The notes: generated from the sequence alone by a model not told the origin. DNA of 55,991 nt from Bacillota bacterium (GCA_017432345.1 JAFRJI010000032.1:1-55991), one strand, 5' to 3'; positions 16,493 to 26,465 are shown, counted from the first letter of the stretch. Numbers and translations: made by a program.

Positions 16493-19198
16493 ATGACAGG
16501 AAGACCATTGGAGAAGACAAGGAATCTTTGGATCACTTATACGATCATGTTCTGCCTTCTGATGATAGGTATTTTTCTGTTGTTCATTCTGCAGCATCGG
16601 ACGTTCGTCAATCTATCGGACGCCTATGATCAGGGCTATTTCTGGACGACCGAGATGAAACAGAATCTCCAGGCGCTCTTTGCCGGAGATGGTTATCCGA
16701 TGTGGTCATGGGCCAGAGGAACCGGGATGGACCTGAAACCGCCGATCGATCCGTTCCTCATGATCGCGGCATTGTTCCCGATCGGTTACATCGAACTGGG
16801 ATATACGGTCGCGATCGTTTTGCGTATGTACTGCGCTGGACTGGCCTTCCTGGCTTTTGGCGGGGAAGTCGGCATGGCGGGCTACAACCGCCTAATGGGC
16901 GCAATCTGTTACGTATTCGCCAGCTGGTCGATCAACGTGGCTCTGATACAGGGCCAGTTTATCGACATCCTGATCCTGTTCCCGCTGCTCGTCATGGGCG
17001 TGGATAAGATCTACAAAGGCAAAACGCCGGCGTTGTTCATCGCCGTTGTCGGTTTCAGCGTCGCGATCAACTACTACCTGGCGTTCATGTCAGCCATCGC
17101 CATCGTCATTTACATCCTTCTGAGATATTTCCACTACATGGATCGATTCAGCCTGCCGGAGTACCTTTCGTACATCATCCGGTTTGTTGTGTTTGGGCTG
17201 ATCGGCATCATGACTGCGGCGTTCTTTGTCCTGGTCACCATCAAGACCCTGATGGGAGCAACGACTGGAAGCGGTTCGGAAGCCGTGGCGTTCTTCTCCG
17301 ACATGGACGATCTGATGAAATACCCACTGAAACTGCTCTCCCAGGGATATAGTTTCACTTACGGATACATCGGACTGCCGATTCTGGCGCTGCTGATCCT
17401 GCCGATTGGACTGCGCAAGCTTTCGATCCGCAATACCTACGTCATCATGGCCATCATCCTGTTCGTGTTCTCACTGATGCCGGTCATGAGCTCGGTCATG
17501 AACGGATTCAGCTATGTGACCACCCGGTGGTACTTCACCTATATCTTCTTCCTCGTATGGACGTCAATGGAATGCCTCGACTTCGAACAGCTGAAGAAAT
17601 GGAGCAATCTGGCCATCATGGGCGCGTGGTGGGCCGTCCTTCTGATCTGCATTCCGGGCTTTGCCTATATGGATAAGATCGGTCATTTCGACGGACGGGG
17701 CGGAGCGCTGTTTGTCTGCGGGAACCTGGCAGCCGGGTTGGTGCTTTTGATCGTCTTCGCGCTGGGCAGGAGCCGGATCATGCCGGAGAGAGCCGGCAAG
17801 GTGGCGGTCGCGGTCATTTCGGTCGCGGTGCTGGTCGGCGGATGGAACTGCGCGATCCGCAGCGATACCGACAACTTCTGCAAGGTCGGCCAGATCAACA
17901 ATGAACTGGAAGCATCCACGCAGAGAGCCGGCGCGATGATCGAAGACGACGGGTTCTACCGCATCGATCAGGTCGACGGCATCAATATCCATCACAATGC
18001 CGGACAGCCGGCTAACGAGAACATCTGGTGGGGAACCAACACCCTGTATTCGTATGACTCCAAGACTCCGGCAAGTCTCTTGGAATTCAATAAGCTAGTC
18101 GGCAACAACTACGGCTATTCCAAGCGCGTCTACGTCCTGTCGAACGGAAACCGGATGGGACTGGACTACCTTTATGGCGTCAAGTATTTCCTGGGGGATG
18201 ACACCAAGAACGGAACCGAGGGATCGGACGGGTATGCCGGCTATGGCTTCTCCTACAAGGAGCAGCTGGACGGCGTCAATATTTTTGAAAACAAATACGA
18301 CCCAGAGCTGGGGTTCGTATATGATAAATTCATTTCCCGCAGCGAGTTCCTGAAGCTCAGCCGTCTGCAGCGGGAACAGTCTCTGTTGCAGGCCATCGTG
18401 CTGGAGGACGAGACCTGCGGAAATCGGACATACGGCCAGGAGGTGACGGCGGAGGACATCGAAACGGACATCAAGACGATTCCGTATGAGATCATCGAGA
18501 CCGACGGCGTTACATTTGACGGGAACAGCTTCTACGCCGAAAAGGAAGAAGCATCCTTCAAGCTCTTCGTGAGCGGCGTCGTGGACAGCCAGCTGATCGT
18601 GTCCTTTGACAACCTGCAGCGGCTGGATGAAGACGGCGACCCGAAGGGTAACTTCTACATCAGCTGCTCCAACGGAACGAAGTCCGCGGCGGCCAACAAT
18701 TATGAAAACAATCAGACCATCGAAGGGATCGTGGATTTCGACTTGAACATGGGAGCCTATGAATACTACAGCGGCGCGCTGAAGATCCACCTGCCGAAAT
18801 CCGGCCAGTACACGTTCGACCGAATGTACGTATCGGCCATGAGCACCGAAAACTACGACCACTACGCGGCGGAGCGGGAAAAGGGCCGCTATAAAGTCAG
18901 CAAGTACACTTCTGACACAGTCAAAGGGAAGGTGAACGCCGCCCGCGAAGGCTATCTGTTCATTTCCATGCCGAACCACTCCAACTGGGATGTGTACATC
19001 GACGGAAAGGAAGCGCAGAAGGTCGAGCCGGCCAACATCGCCTTTTTTGCCGTCCATATCGACAAGGGAAAGCATGAAGTCGTGCTGAAATACGATTATA
19101 CGGCGCGGTGGATCGGCCTGATCATTTCACTGGCGGGCATCGTGCTCGCGCTGGGCATTTGCCTTATCATGAGATGGAGAAGGAAACGTTCGAGATGA
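16493..19198 (+). CDS. YfhO family membrane protein (GT-C-like glycosyltransferase)
   Basis: This 901-residue protein has about 12 membrane spans in the first 450 residues, then a large extracytoplasmic domain and a last span near the C-terminus. This is the architecture of YfhO, which in Bacillus and Listeria transfers a sugar from undecaprenyl phosphate onto teichoic acid outside the cell. The early DAYDQ segment and the WSWARGTGMD region match the acidic first loop of these GT-C-like proteins. It overlaps the next gene by 4 bases (ATGA). The GT2 at 10731 is a plausible supplier of the lipid-linked sugar. Confidence 0.85.
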   Translation: MTGRPLEKTRNLWITYTIMFCLLMIGIFLLFILQHRTFVNLSDAYDQGYFWTTEMKQNLQALFAGDGYPMWSWARGTGMDLKPPIDPFLMIAALFPIGYIELGYTVAIVLRMYCAGLAFLAFGGEVGMAGYNRLMGAICYVFASWSINVALIQGQFIDILILFPLLVMGVDKIYKGKTPALFIAVVGFSVAINYYLAFMSAIAIVIYILLRYFHYMDRFSLPEYLSYIIRFVVFGLIGIMTAAFFVLVTIKTLMGATTGSGSEAVAFFSDMDDLMKYPLKLLSQGYSFTYGYIGLPILALLILPIGLRKLSIRNTYVIMAIILFVFSLMPVMSSVMNGFSYVTTRWYFTYIFFLVWTSMECLDFEQLKKWSNLAIMGAWWAVLLICIPGFAYMDKIGHFDGRGGALFVCGNLAAGLVLLIVFALGRSRIMPERAGKVAVAVISVAVLVGGWNCAIRSDTDNFCKVGQINNELEASTQRAGAMIEDDGFYRIDQVDGINIHHNAGQPANENIWWGTNTLYSYDSKTPASLLEFNKLVGNNYGYSKRVYVLSNGNRMGLDYLYGVKYFLGDDTKNGTEGSDGYAGYGFSYKEQLDGVNIFENKYDPELGFVYDKFISRSEFLKLSRLQREQSLLQAIVLEDETCGNRTYGQEVTAEDIETDIKTIPYEIIETDGVTFDGNSFYAEKEEASFKLFVSGVVDSQLIVSFDNLQRLDEDGDPKGNFYISCSNGTKSAAANNYENNQTIEGIVDFDLNMGAYEYYSGALKIHLPKSGQYTFDRMYVSAMSTENYDHYAAEREKGRYKVSKYTSDTVKGKVNAAREGYLFISMPNHSNWDVYIDGKEAQKVEPANIAFFAVHIDKGKHEVVLKYDYTARWIGLIISLAGIVLALGICLIMRWRRKRSR

Positions 19199-22100
19199 GT
19201 AAACTGGACATCGAAAACAGAATGAAGTACATCTACGGCGGCTTTATGAGAAAGCCGCTGGATCGTCACGCGGTCCTGTTCGAGTCCTTCCACGGCAAGG
19301 AGATCTCAGATTCCCCTCTGGCCATGGCGCGGGCCCTTCTGCAAAGCCCTCAGGCGCACGAATTCCGCGTCTATTATTCCACCGACGACGCCACGCGGGA
19401 TCAGAAGATCATCGACGCGATGGGTCTTAAGATGAAGCTGGTCGACATCCACAGCAAGGACTATGCAAAGGCTTTAGCGACCTGCGGCTTTTTGGTGAAC
19501 AACAGCTCCTTCCCATCGTATTTCATCCGCCGGGACGGACAGCGCTATCTGCAGACCTGGCACGGGACGCCCCTGAAGACGCTGGGCAAATTGATGCCGT
19601 ACGACATCGAGACTATGTATAACGTGCAGCACAATTTCATCCAGGCCGACCGGCTCCTGTTCCCGAATGAGTTTACGAAGACCGCGATCATGCGCGATTA
19701 CAATTTGGAAGATATCTACACCGGCAAGGTCGTGATGTGCGGTTATCCGCGCAACAGCATCTTCAAGGACGCGCGGGCGGGCAGAGAGCTCAAGGAGGAA
19801 CTCGGCGATGAAGCGTACACGACGTTTGCCTATATGCCGACATGGAGAGGACAGAGCAATCAGGACGTCGAAAAAGAAGAGTACAACGCGGAAGTCACCG
19901 GGATCCTGGAAGGGCTGGACGCGGTGCTGAGCGATCGGGAAAAACTGTACGTGAATTTCCATCCGATCGTTCAGAAGGACATGAAACTCGGGGACTACCG
20001 GCACATCGAACCGTTCCCGGAGGGGGTCGACAAATACGAGTTCCTGAACAGCGTCGATGTGCTGATCACGGATTATTCCAGTGTATTCTTCGATTATTCC
20101 ATCACAGGCAAACCGGTCCTTCTCTTTACGTACGACTATGACAAATACATGGCCGACCGGGGCATGTACATTGATATACGGCAGCTGCCGTTCCTGCAGA
20201 TCGACACGATCGAAGAGCTGCAGCGGTGCATCATAAACGGTGACTACCGGAAGCGCACGTACCAGGACAATCCGGATTATACGAACATGTTCCTGCGGTA
20301 TGATCGGATCGATGCGGCAAATAAAATGGTTCACTTCCTGCTGGACGGGGACGAAACAGATCTTACCGTGGAAGATTATTTCCGGAACCGGCAGAGGGAA
20401 TGGCGTATCGCGGAATATCCGGATCTGTTTGAAACGGAAGATCTCGATGAAATCGCCGGTAAGGTGGATCCGGAACGGGATATCGTCGTGTTCTTCAAAA
20501 ACCGTTTCAACGAGCAGCTCAGCGAGCACATGCTGAAGTATTACCGCAATGCGTTCCAATATATTTTCGTAACGAAGTCCACTCCAAAAACGTATTACGA
20601 GACACTGATCGACCGGAGAGGGGATGGCGACGCCGAGATCCTGGCCGCCCGGGACCGGAGGCGGTTCCTCGGGGATCTGAAGATCGAAGGCTATGCGGAA
20701 AGCACCATGAACGGCAAGATCCTGAAGCTGGAAACGAAGGGATCGGAAGTGCATGTCAAGGTGCGCTTCCCGAAGAGCGTGGGGGAAATCGAATCCGTAT
20801 CGCTGAGTTACCGGAGCAACATGGAGGAAGTCGTCTATCCGTTCGACTTTACGGTCGAGGAAAAGAACGGCAACTGGATCGTGGACGCCCGGCTGGATCT
20901 GGCGGGACGGAAACTGGACGGGACATTCTGGGACATCAACGTATTTGCCAGAAACGCATATGGTCTGAAGAATCTGTTCATCGGATTCACGGGTCTGCAG
21001 CGAAAGATGCTGTTCACGCGGAATATGCAGTGCGATCTGGGCGAATACATCCTGTTCCCGCACATCACTCTCAAGGGAAAACTGGCCTTCACCCATCGGG
21101 AAAAGACGCCGTATGATACAACGACGAACCGCATCAAAGAGATGATCGCGGTCCTCGTCTGCAAGCTGGGACGGCCGTACTGGAAGAAGAAAAAGATCTG
21201 GCTCGTCTTCGAGAAATTCTGCAGCATGGCCCAGGATAACGGGTACTATTTCTTCCGTTACTGCATGGAGCAGCTGCCGTCCTCGAAGAACCGCAACATC
21301 TATTACATCATGGATAAGAACGCGCCGGACTGGGATAAAGTGGCGGTCTACGGCAGGAACACCGTACCGTACATGAGCTTGCGGCACATAATCTACAACC
21401 TGGCGGCGGAGATCTACGTCGGCGCCGATTCCAAGCGCCATCTCTATACATGGAGACCGAAACCGAACCGCATTTCCTACGCCATGCGGAAGAAAAAGAT
21501 CTTCTTCCTGCAGCACGGCGTGACGGCCCTGAAGAAAGTGGATTCGATCTTCGGCGTGCACGGGTCCAGCCCGATGACCTACTTCACGACGACATCCAAA
21601 TACGAACAGGATATCGTCACGAAGAATTTTGGTTATCCGCCGGAACGGGCTCCGATCACCGGATTCACCCGATGGGATGTTCTGGAGGACAAGTCCAGTC
21701 CGGAAGAAAAGATCATTCTGCTCATGCCGACTTGGAGGGCGTGGCTGGAGGAAAAGACTAAAGAAGAATTCCGCTCCAGCGATTACTTCCGGCAGTACAG
21801 CGAGTTCCTGCAGAGCCGGGAACTGGCGGATTACATCACCGAGAAGAACGTCAAACTGATCTTCTACATCCACCCGAAATTCCGGGATTATCTGGGTGAG
21901 TTCAACATCAGCGGCGATATGATCGAAATGATCCCGTTCGGAAGTGTTCCGCTCAACGAGATCATGATGAAGTGTTCCATGCTGATCACGGACTATTCCA
22001 GCGTCTGCTGGGACGTCTATTATCAGGGCAAGCCGGTGTTGTTCTTCCAGTTCGACTACGATACGTACATGGAGAATCACGGCAGCTATATGGATATGGA

Positions 22101-22284
22101 ACACGAGCTGTTTGGTCCGCGGCTGACGACCCATGAAGAGCTGATAGAAGCGATCCGGGAGAAAGTCGAATCCGGGTTCGCAGAAGACGAAAACGCAAAA
22201 GAAAAGCGAAGTGAGTACTTCGCTTATATCGACGATCAGAACAGCAAACGAACCTATGAGTTCCTTAAAAAGGAAGGATATTAA
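19195..22284 (+). CDS. CDP-glycerol glycerophosphotransferase with two catalytic domains (TagF-like)
   Basis: This is a 1029-residue protein with two tandem TagF-type GT-B domains. Domain 1 (about 60-395) has TWHGTPLKTLGK, FHPIV and LITDYSSVFFDY. Domain 2 (about 660-1025) has LQHGVTALKK, YIHPKF and LITDYSSVCWDVYY. Between them lies a beta-rich spacer (about 500-630). Both keep the catalytic HG and DYSS motifs, so two polyol-phosphate transfers by one polypeptide are possible. I start at the ATG at 19195, overlapping the YfhO stop by 4 bases, not at an upstream in-frame start inside YfhO. The second half resembles the protein at 30271-31914. Confidence 0.9.
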   Translation: MSKLDIENRMKYIYGGFMRKPLDRHAVLFESFHGKEISDSPLAMARALLQSPQAHEFRVYYSTDDATRDQKIIDAMGLKMKLVDIHSKDYAKALATCGFLVNNSSFPSYFIRRDGQRYLQTWHGTPLKTLGKLMPYDIETMYNVQHNFIQADRLLFPNEFTKTAIMRDYNLEDIYTGKVVMCGYPRNSIFKDARAGRELKEELGDEAYTTFAYMPTWRGQSNQDVEKEEYNAEVTGILEGLDAVLSDREKLYVNFHPIVQKDMKLGDYRHIEPFPEGVDKYEFLNSVDVLITDYSSVFFDYSITGKPVLLFTYDYDKYMADRGMYIDIRQLPFLQIDTIEELQRCIINGDYRKRTYQDNPDYTNMFLRYDRIDAANKMVHFLLDGDETDLTVEDYFRNRQREWRIAEYPDLFETEDLDEIAGKVDPERDIVVFFKNRFNEQLSEHMLKYYRNAFQYIFVTKSTPKTYYETLIDRRGDGDAEILAARDRRRFLGDLKIEGYAESTMNGKILKLETKGSEVHVKVRFPKSVGEIESVSLSYRSNMEEVVYPFDFTVEEKNGNWIVDARLDLAGRKLDGTFWDINVFARNAYGLKNLFIGFTGLQRKMLFTRNMQCDLGEYILFPHITLKGKLAFTHREKTPYDTTTNRIKEMIAVLVCKLGRPYWKKKKIWLVFEKFCSMAQDNGYYFFRYCMEQLPSSKNRNIYYIMDKNAPDWDKVAVYGRNTVPYMSLRHIIYNLAAEIYVGADSKRHLYTWRPKPNRISYAMRKKKIFFLQHGVTALKKVDSIFGVHGSSPMTYFTTTSKYEQDIVTKNFGYPPERAPITGFTRWDVLEDKSSPEEKIILLMPTWRAWLEEKTKEEFRSSDYFRQYSEFLQSRELADYITEKNVKLIFYIHPKFRDYLGEFNISGDMIEMIPFGSVPLNEIMMKCSMLITDYSSVCWDVYYQGKPVLFFQFDYDTYMENHGSYMDMEHELFGPRLTTHEELIEAIREKVESGFAEDENAKEKRSEYFAYIDDQNSKRTYEFLKKEGY

Positions 22285-22306
22285 AAAGCTTAAGAAAAAG
22301 CTTAAG
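22283..22306. repeat. Perfect tandem 12-bp duplication at a convergent junction
   Basis: AAAAAGCTTAAG occurs twice in direct succession, spanning the stop codons of two convergent genes. On the minus strand each unit ends in a T5 run after a small CTTAAG hairpin, so it may serve as a weak terminator for the AMP-ligase gene. Confidence 0.6.
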
Positions 22307-23774
22307 AGCACTCTTTCAATTCGTGCCGTATAATTTTTCCATTGAACGTCCGTGGGATCTTGGCAATTGTCTCGATTCTCACGGGCTGTTTGTTTTGGTC
22401 AATGTTCTTTGCCAGCCAGGAACGGAATTCCTTCGGGTCGTATTCTTCCGTTTCGCTTAACTGAATGAAGAGTTTTGGAGCCTGCCCGGTGAGAGGATCT
22501 TCCATTGGGATCAGCGCGCAGTCCTCGATCGCCGGATGCTGGATGACGATGGCTTCGATTTCTTCCGGGCTGATCTTGATGCCGCCGTAGTTGATGACGT
22601 CATCCTTGCGGCCGAGCATGTAAACCAGACCTTCTTCATCGATGTAGCCCACGTCTTTGGTGTAGATGAAACCGTTCTGCATCGTTTCCGCCGTCAGCTT
22701 TGGCGCGTGGTAATATTCCCGCATGTTGATGGCGCCGGAACTGGCCAGAAAGCCGATCTTGTCCGGTGATGATTCGATTTCATTTTTATTCTCATCGACG
22801 ACGATAAAGTGTGAATTGACGGCAGGCCGCCCGATGCATCCCGGCTTGCCGGACATCTTATTGAAATCCAGCAGGCAGGAACAGCCGGCTTCGGTGCTGC
22901 CGTAGAAATTGTATAGTCTCGTTTTCGGCAAGATCTTCGACAGGTGCTGCTTGTCTTCTTCCGCCAATGGAGCGGACCCCAGCTGGATGTAGTCCAGCAC
23001 ATCCGCGTAGTCGCCCAGGCGGTCGCCGCTGAGCTTGAATATGATCGAAAGCATTGACGGAGACAGGTCCATGGCCGTGACATGGTACTGGTCCATCAGC
23101 TTGAACAGACGCTTCAGATACATGACGCCATCGATGAACACAACGCTGCTGCCGTTGCACAGATTGGCGTAGGTCCGGCGGAGGCCATGTGAGTGGCTGG
23201 TCGGCATCGGGATCATTTCTACGTTGTCCGGCTTTTGCTCGACGCCGAAGCAGACGTTCTCCGCGATGGCGATATCGTTGCTGTGGGTCAGGACGATGCC
23301 TTTGCTCTTGCCGGTGGTGCCGGTGGAGAAGAGCACTTCCGCGACGTCATCCGAAACAGGGAAAACGTTCACATCCGCCGCGCTGGCGTACGTGCAGGCC
23401 TCCTTGATATCAAGATACGGTATATGCTGCAGTTCGTCCGGATAACGGTAGCTTACGAACAGGACCGGATCAGTCTCGCCGGCCAGTTCCAGGATCCTGC
23501 TGACTGCAGCGTTCTGCTCGACCGGAACCGGGATCGCCCCGGCAAGCTGGACCGATAAGATGCTGACCAGGTAGTCAACGCTCTGGTTGCACTCGATGAT
23601 GACGTAAGATCCCTTGGTGACCCCGCGTGAAGAAAGCTCTATTGAAAGTCCCGCGCAGGCGTCCCGCATCTGGCCATAGTTCAGTGCTTGATTCAGATCT
23701 GCCAGGCACAGTTTGTCCGGATTTTCCGCTGCGTGGCGAAAGATATTTTCGATGACGGATGGTAAAAATTTCAT
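22302..23774 (-). CDS. AMP-dependent acyl/aminoacyl ligase
   Basis: This is an ANL-superfamily adenylating enzyme of 490 residues. The P-loop FSTGTTGKSKG, the FYGSTEAG motif, YTKDVGY, the hinge region LGRKDDVINYGG and the C-terminal catalytic lysine (FNGKI) are intact. These enzymes activate a carboxylate as acyl-AMP and pass it to CoA or a carrier-protein thiol. It may load the DltC-like ACP at 14653, which lacks an adjacent ligase. It has its own extended -10 promoter, so it is not part of the ACP-MBOAT operon. The substrate is unknown. Confidence 0.85.
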   Translation of the reverse strand: MKFLPSVIENIFRHAAENPDKLCLADLNQALNYGQMRDACAGLSIELSSRGVTKGSYVIIECNQSVDYLVSILSVQLAGAIPVPVEQNAAVSRILELAGETDPVLFVSYRYPDELQHIPYLDIKEACTYASAADVNVFPVSDDVAEVLFSTGTTGKSKGIVLTHSNDIAIAENVCFGVEQKPDNVEMIPMPTSHSHGLRRTYANLCNGSSVVFIDGVMYLKRLFKLMDQYHVTAMDLSPSMLSIIFKLSGDRLGDYADVLDYIQLGSAPLAEEDKQHLSKILPKTRLYNFYGSTEAGCSCLLDFNKMSGKPGCIGRPAVNSHFIVVDENKNEIESSPDKIGFLASSGAINMREYYHAPKLTAETMQNGFIYTKDVGYIDEEGLVYMLGRKDDVINYGGIKISPEEIEAIVIQHPAIEDCALIPMEDPLTGQAPKLFIQLSETEEYDPKEFRSWLAKNIDQNKQPVRIETIAKIPRTFNGKIIRHELKECS

Positions 23775-23805
23775 GGTTTTAGTCTCCCTTTATTGATACC
23801 CCAAC

Positions 23806-23840
23806 AGTGTACCACAAACGGACGAAATAGTAAATCACGG
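23806..23840 (-). promoter_or_regulatory. Extended -10 promoter of the AMP-ligase gene
   Basis: On the minus strand TGGTACACT is an extended -10 (hexamer 23806-23811), with TTTACT about 17 bases upstream as a weak -35. GGGAGAC then precedes the start codon. Confidence 0.5.
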
Positions 23841-23854
23841 TCAATGGAAATCTA

Positions 23855-23883
23855 TTCCATACTTCCGCCCCATGTATTATAAT
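23855..23883 (+). promoter_or_regulatory. Candidate promoter of the 23913 operon
   Basis: TATAAT (23878-23883) lies 17 bases after TTCCAT, which is a poor -35. It sits about 30 bases before a gene with good SD GGTGAGGG and has no upstream gene on its strand within 1.5 kb. Confidence 0.5.
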
Positions 23884-23912
23884 ATAAGGATAGAAAGGTG
23901 AGGGAAAAAGCC

Positions 23913-26465
23913 ATGAAAGATTCATATCTACTCAGTGTTTTTATAAAAGCAGATCCCGCCAAAAACTCGTTCCGGGGCGGACTGGAAACGACCGTCCGGA
24001 GCATCGCAGCGTGCGGTGCGGATCCGGCGGACATCCAGATCGTGATCGGTCTGCCGCAGCCGTCTTCTGACGCGGAAGAATTTTGCAAAATTCTTCTCGA
24101 AGAGGCCGGGACCGGCGGGAAAATCGCGTCCTGGACGGAGGCGGATCTGAAGGGACGTTTCCTGACGGTCATCGAACCCGGCGACACGTTCGCCGCGGGG
24201 AAGGGAGAACCGCTTTTCAAGTGGCTCACGGCGGACAAAGACGGGGTGTTCCTGCATCCAAAAGAAGATTTCGCTCCGGCGGCAGGAGATCCGGTCCGGA
24301 TCCCGGCCGATGAAGCGGGCGACGTAGAACTTTGCCCGCGGGGCGTGTTCCTGCCGGCGGAGGATGTGAGGGAAAGACTGGTGCAGTTGACCGCGCCCGA
24401 TCAGAACGCAGCCGGTGAAGTGCTGGCAGCGGTCCTGAAGAGGGGCGGCTGCTATCGGTTCTCCGATGAACCGCTGTCACTGATCCCGGAAATGACGCGG
24501 GATTACGATGACCGCATCCTTCCGGAGGTGTTTCGGAAGCTATCAGAGGATTCCATCGCACAGTCCGGCAAGGTCGCGCCGTTCCTGCAGAGCGTGATGG
24601 TCGCGGCCTTCCAGAAGTCCATCGAGGAGCACGGTGACAAGGACAGCGTGCAGCAGCTCGTTCCATATGTGGATGACAAGACGATCATCGAACAGAAGGA
24701 CCTGCCGTTCCACTACCGTCTCTATCTGCTGGAAATGAAGCACGGCGAGCCGGTGCTGTCATCCAGCGTCATATCCGAAGAAGAAGACATCTATTACCGG
24801 GATCAGTTCCTATGTACCTTGCAAAGCCGCTGGCTGAAGGTGGATATCATGGAGGTCGGCAAAGACAGCCTGACCTTTAGCGGGAAAACGGAGTTCCATC
24901 TGTTCGGGGAGCATTACGAGATGTGCGTCCGTTCCTCGAAGGGCGGGGAGTGGCCGCTGTCGATGACGCCGTTCAAGCCGTTATATAAGACCGGTCTGGA
25001 TGAAGAAGTGTTCTACCGCGGCCGGATGTTCGGCGCCACCGTTCCTTTGGAGGACGGCGTCTCGTACCGATTCTTTATGAAGCGGGACGACGGCCGGGAT
25101 TTCCAGATTACGCCGCGGTTCGGCAATTTCGCGGGGCTGGTCAATCTGGCGCCGTTCTCGTACTGTGTCCGGAACGGATGGATGGTCACCTACCGAAAAG
25201 GATCCTTTGCCATTCAGCGGGCTACGGCGGGCGGACACCTGAAGAACGAACTGGCCTATCTGAAATACCTCTGCAGACAGAAACGGTATTCCATCGCGGG
25301 ATACCGGCTGCTCTATCATCTAGACCGCATGTTCACGCGCAAGCCGATCTGGATCGTCGGCGACCGCCCGCACAAAGCGGGGGATAACGGGGAGCACATG
25401 TTCCGTTATCTGCAGGGAACCGAAACGGCAAAGACTCATACGATCTACTTTCTGCTCAAAAAGGACAGCGTGGATTACGAACGGATCCGCAAGATCGGGA
25501 AGGTGCTGGAATACGGCACCCTCAAACACAAACTCAAATTCCTGCAGGCGGAAACGATCCTCTGCGCCGCGGCCAACGATCTGGCTACCAACGCGTTCGG
25601 GAACACCGGAACATATTACCGGGATCTATACCAGTTCGATTTCGTCTATCTGCGGCACGGCGTTTCCCATAACGACCAGAGCTCGTGGCTCCACAAACTG
25701 AACAAGAATATCCGCGTGCTCGTCGCGACCTGCCGTCCGGAGTACGAAGGGATCCTGGAAGGGGACTACGGATATACGGAGCGGGAGTTCAAACTGACCG
25801 GCCTGCCACGGTTCGACAATCTCTACGATGAGCGGGAAAACAAGATCGCGATCCTGCCGACCTGGAGAAACAACATCGAAGGGGAGCACGAACACCAGTC
25901 GTCCCAGAGAAAATACGTCAAGAATTTCAAGGACACCGAATACTATCTGTTCTATGACCGGCTGATCCATCATGAGCGGCTTCTGGCAGCGATGGAACAG
26001 TACGGTTATACAGGGTGCTTCTATCTGCATCCTGCATTTGAAGCGCAGCTAAAAGACTTTACGTCCAGCAGCCGCATCGAAGTTGGCAGCGGCGTGGCCG
26101 ATTACCAGAAGATCTTCCGCGAAAGCGCGATCATGGTCACGGATTATTCCAGTGTCGCGTTCGATTTCGCGTACTTGAAGAAACCGGTGATCTACGCGCA
26201 GTTCGATGAAGAAACCTTCTTCCGCGATCACGCCTGGGGCAAAGGCTATTTCACCTACCGGGAAGACGGATTCGGGCCGATCACGACGACGCTGGAGGAG
26301 ACGGTGGACGAGCTCATCAAGTACATGGAAAACGGCGCCCGCATGAAGGAAGAATACGTGCAAAAAGTCGACCGGTTCTTCGCTTATACAGACCGGAACA
26401 ACTGCCAGCGTGTATATGAAGCTGTCTTGAATGAAACGGGCATTTATGATACTATTAATTGTTAG
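23913..26465 (+). CDS. CDP-glycerol-type transferase with degenerate N-terminal GT2-like domain
   Basis: The C-terminal half (about 480-850) is a TagF/TagB-type GT-B domain with RHGVSHND, ILPTWRN, YLHPAFE and MVTDYSSVAFDFAY. The N-terminal 200 residues start like a GT2 fold (SVFIKAD, then TTVRSIAAC) but show no convincing DxD motif. A beta-rich middle region follows. It is a full-length paralogue of the protein at 27698. I use the ATG at 23913, 9 bases after GGTGAGG, not the GTG at 23898. The stop is TAG, and Ugd follows after 39 bases. It probably transfers a polyol-phosphate; the GT2-like part may only bind acceptor. Confidence 0.84.
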   Translation: MKDSYLLSVFIKADPAKNSFRGGLETTVRSIAACGADPADIQIVIGLPQPSSDAEEFCKILLEEAGTGGKIASWTEADLKGRFLTVIEPGDTFAAGKGEPLFKWLTADKDGVFLHPKEDFAPAAGDPVRIPADEAGDVELCPRGVFLPAEDVRERLVQLTAPDQNAAGEVLAAVLKRGGCYRFSDEPLSLIPEMTRDYDDRILPEVFRKLSEDSIAQSGKVAPFLQSVMVAAFQKSIEEHGDKDSVQQLVPYVDDKTIIEQKDLPFHYRLYLLEMKHGEPVLSSSVISEEEDIYYRDQFLCTLQSRWLKVDIMEVGKDSLTFSGKTEFHLFGEHYEMCVRSSKGGEWPLSMTPFKPLYKTGLDEEVFYRGRMFGATVPLEDGVSYRFFMKRDDGRDFQITPRFGNFAGLVNLAPFSYCVRNGWMVTYRKGSFAIQRATAGGHLKNELAYLKYLCRQKRYSIAGYRLLYHLDRMFTRKPIWIVGDRPHKAGDNGEHMFRYLQGTETAKTHTIYFLLKKDSVDYERIRKIGKVLEYGTLKHKLKFLQAETILCAAANDLATNAFGNTGTYYRDLYQFDFVYLRHGVSHNDQSSWLHKLNKNIRVLVATCRPEYEGILEGDYGYTEREFKLTGLPRFDNLYDERENKIAILPTWRNNIEGEHEHQSSQRKYVKNFKDTEYYLFYDRLIHHERLLAAMEQYGYTGCFYLHPAFEAQLKDFTSSSRIEVGSGVADYQKIFRESAIMVTDYSSVAFDFAYLKKPVIYAQFDEETFFRDHAWGKGYFTYREDGFGPITTTLEETVDELIKYMENGARMKEEYVQKVDRFFAYTDRNNCQRVYEAVLNETGIYDTINC

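Noticed and set aside
19474-22311. 945-codon open frame on the minus strand opposite the double TagF gene, and similar long antisense frames (for example 653-1939, 28481-29827)
   Set aside because: They lie opposite well-supported genes with clear motifs, have no plausible SD or recognisable domains, and follow from the codon bias of the sense strand.
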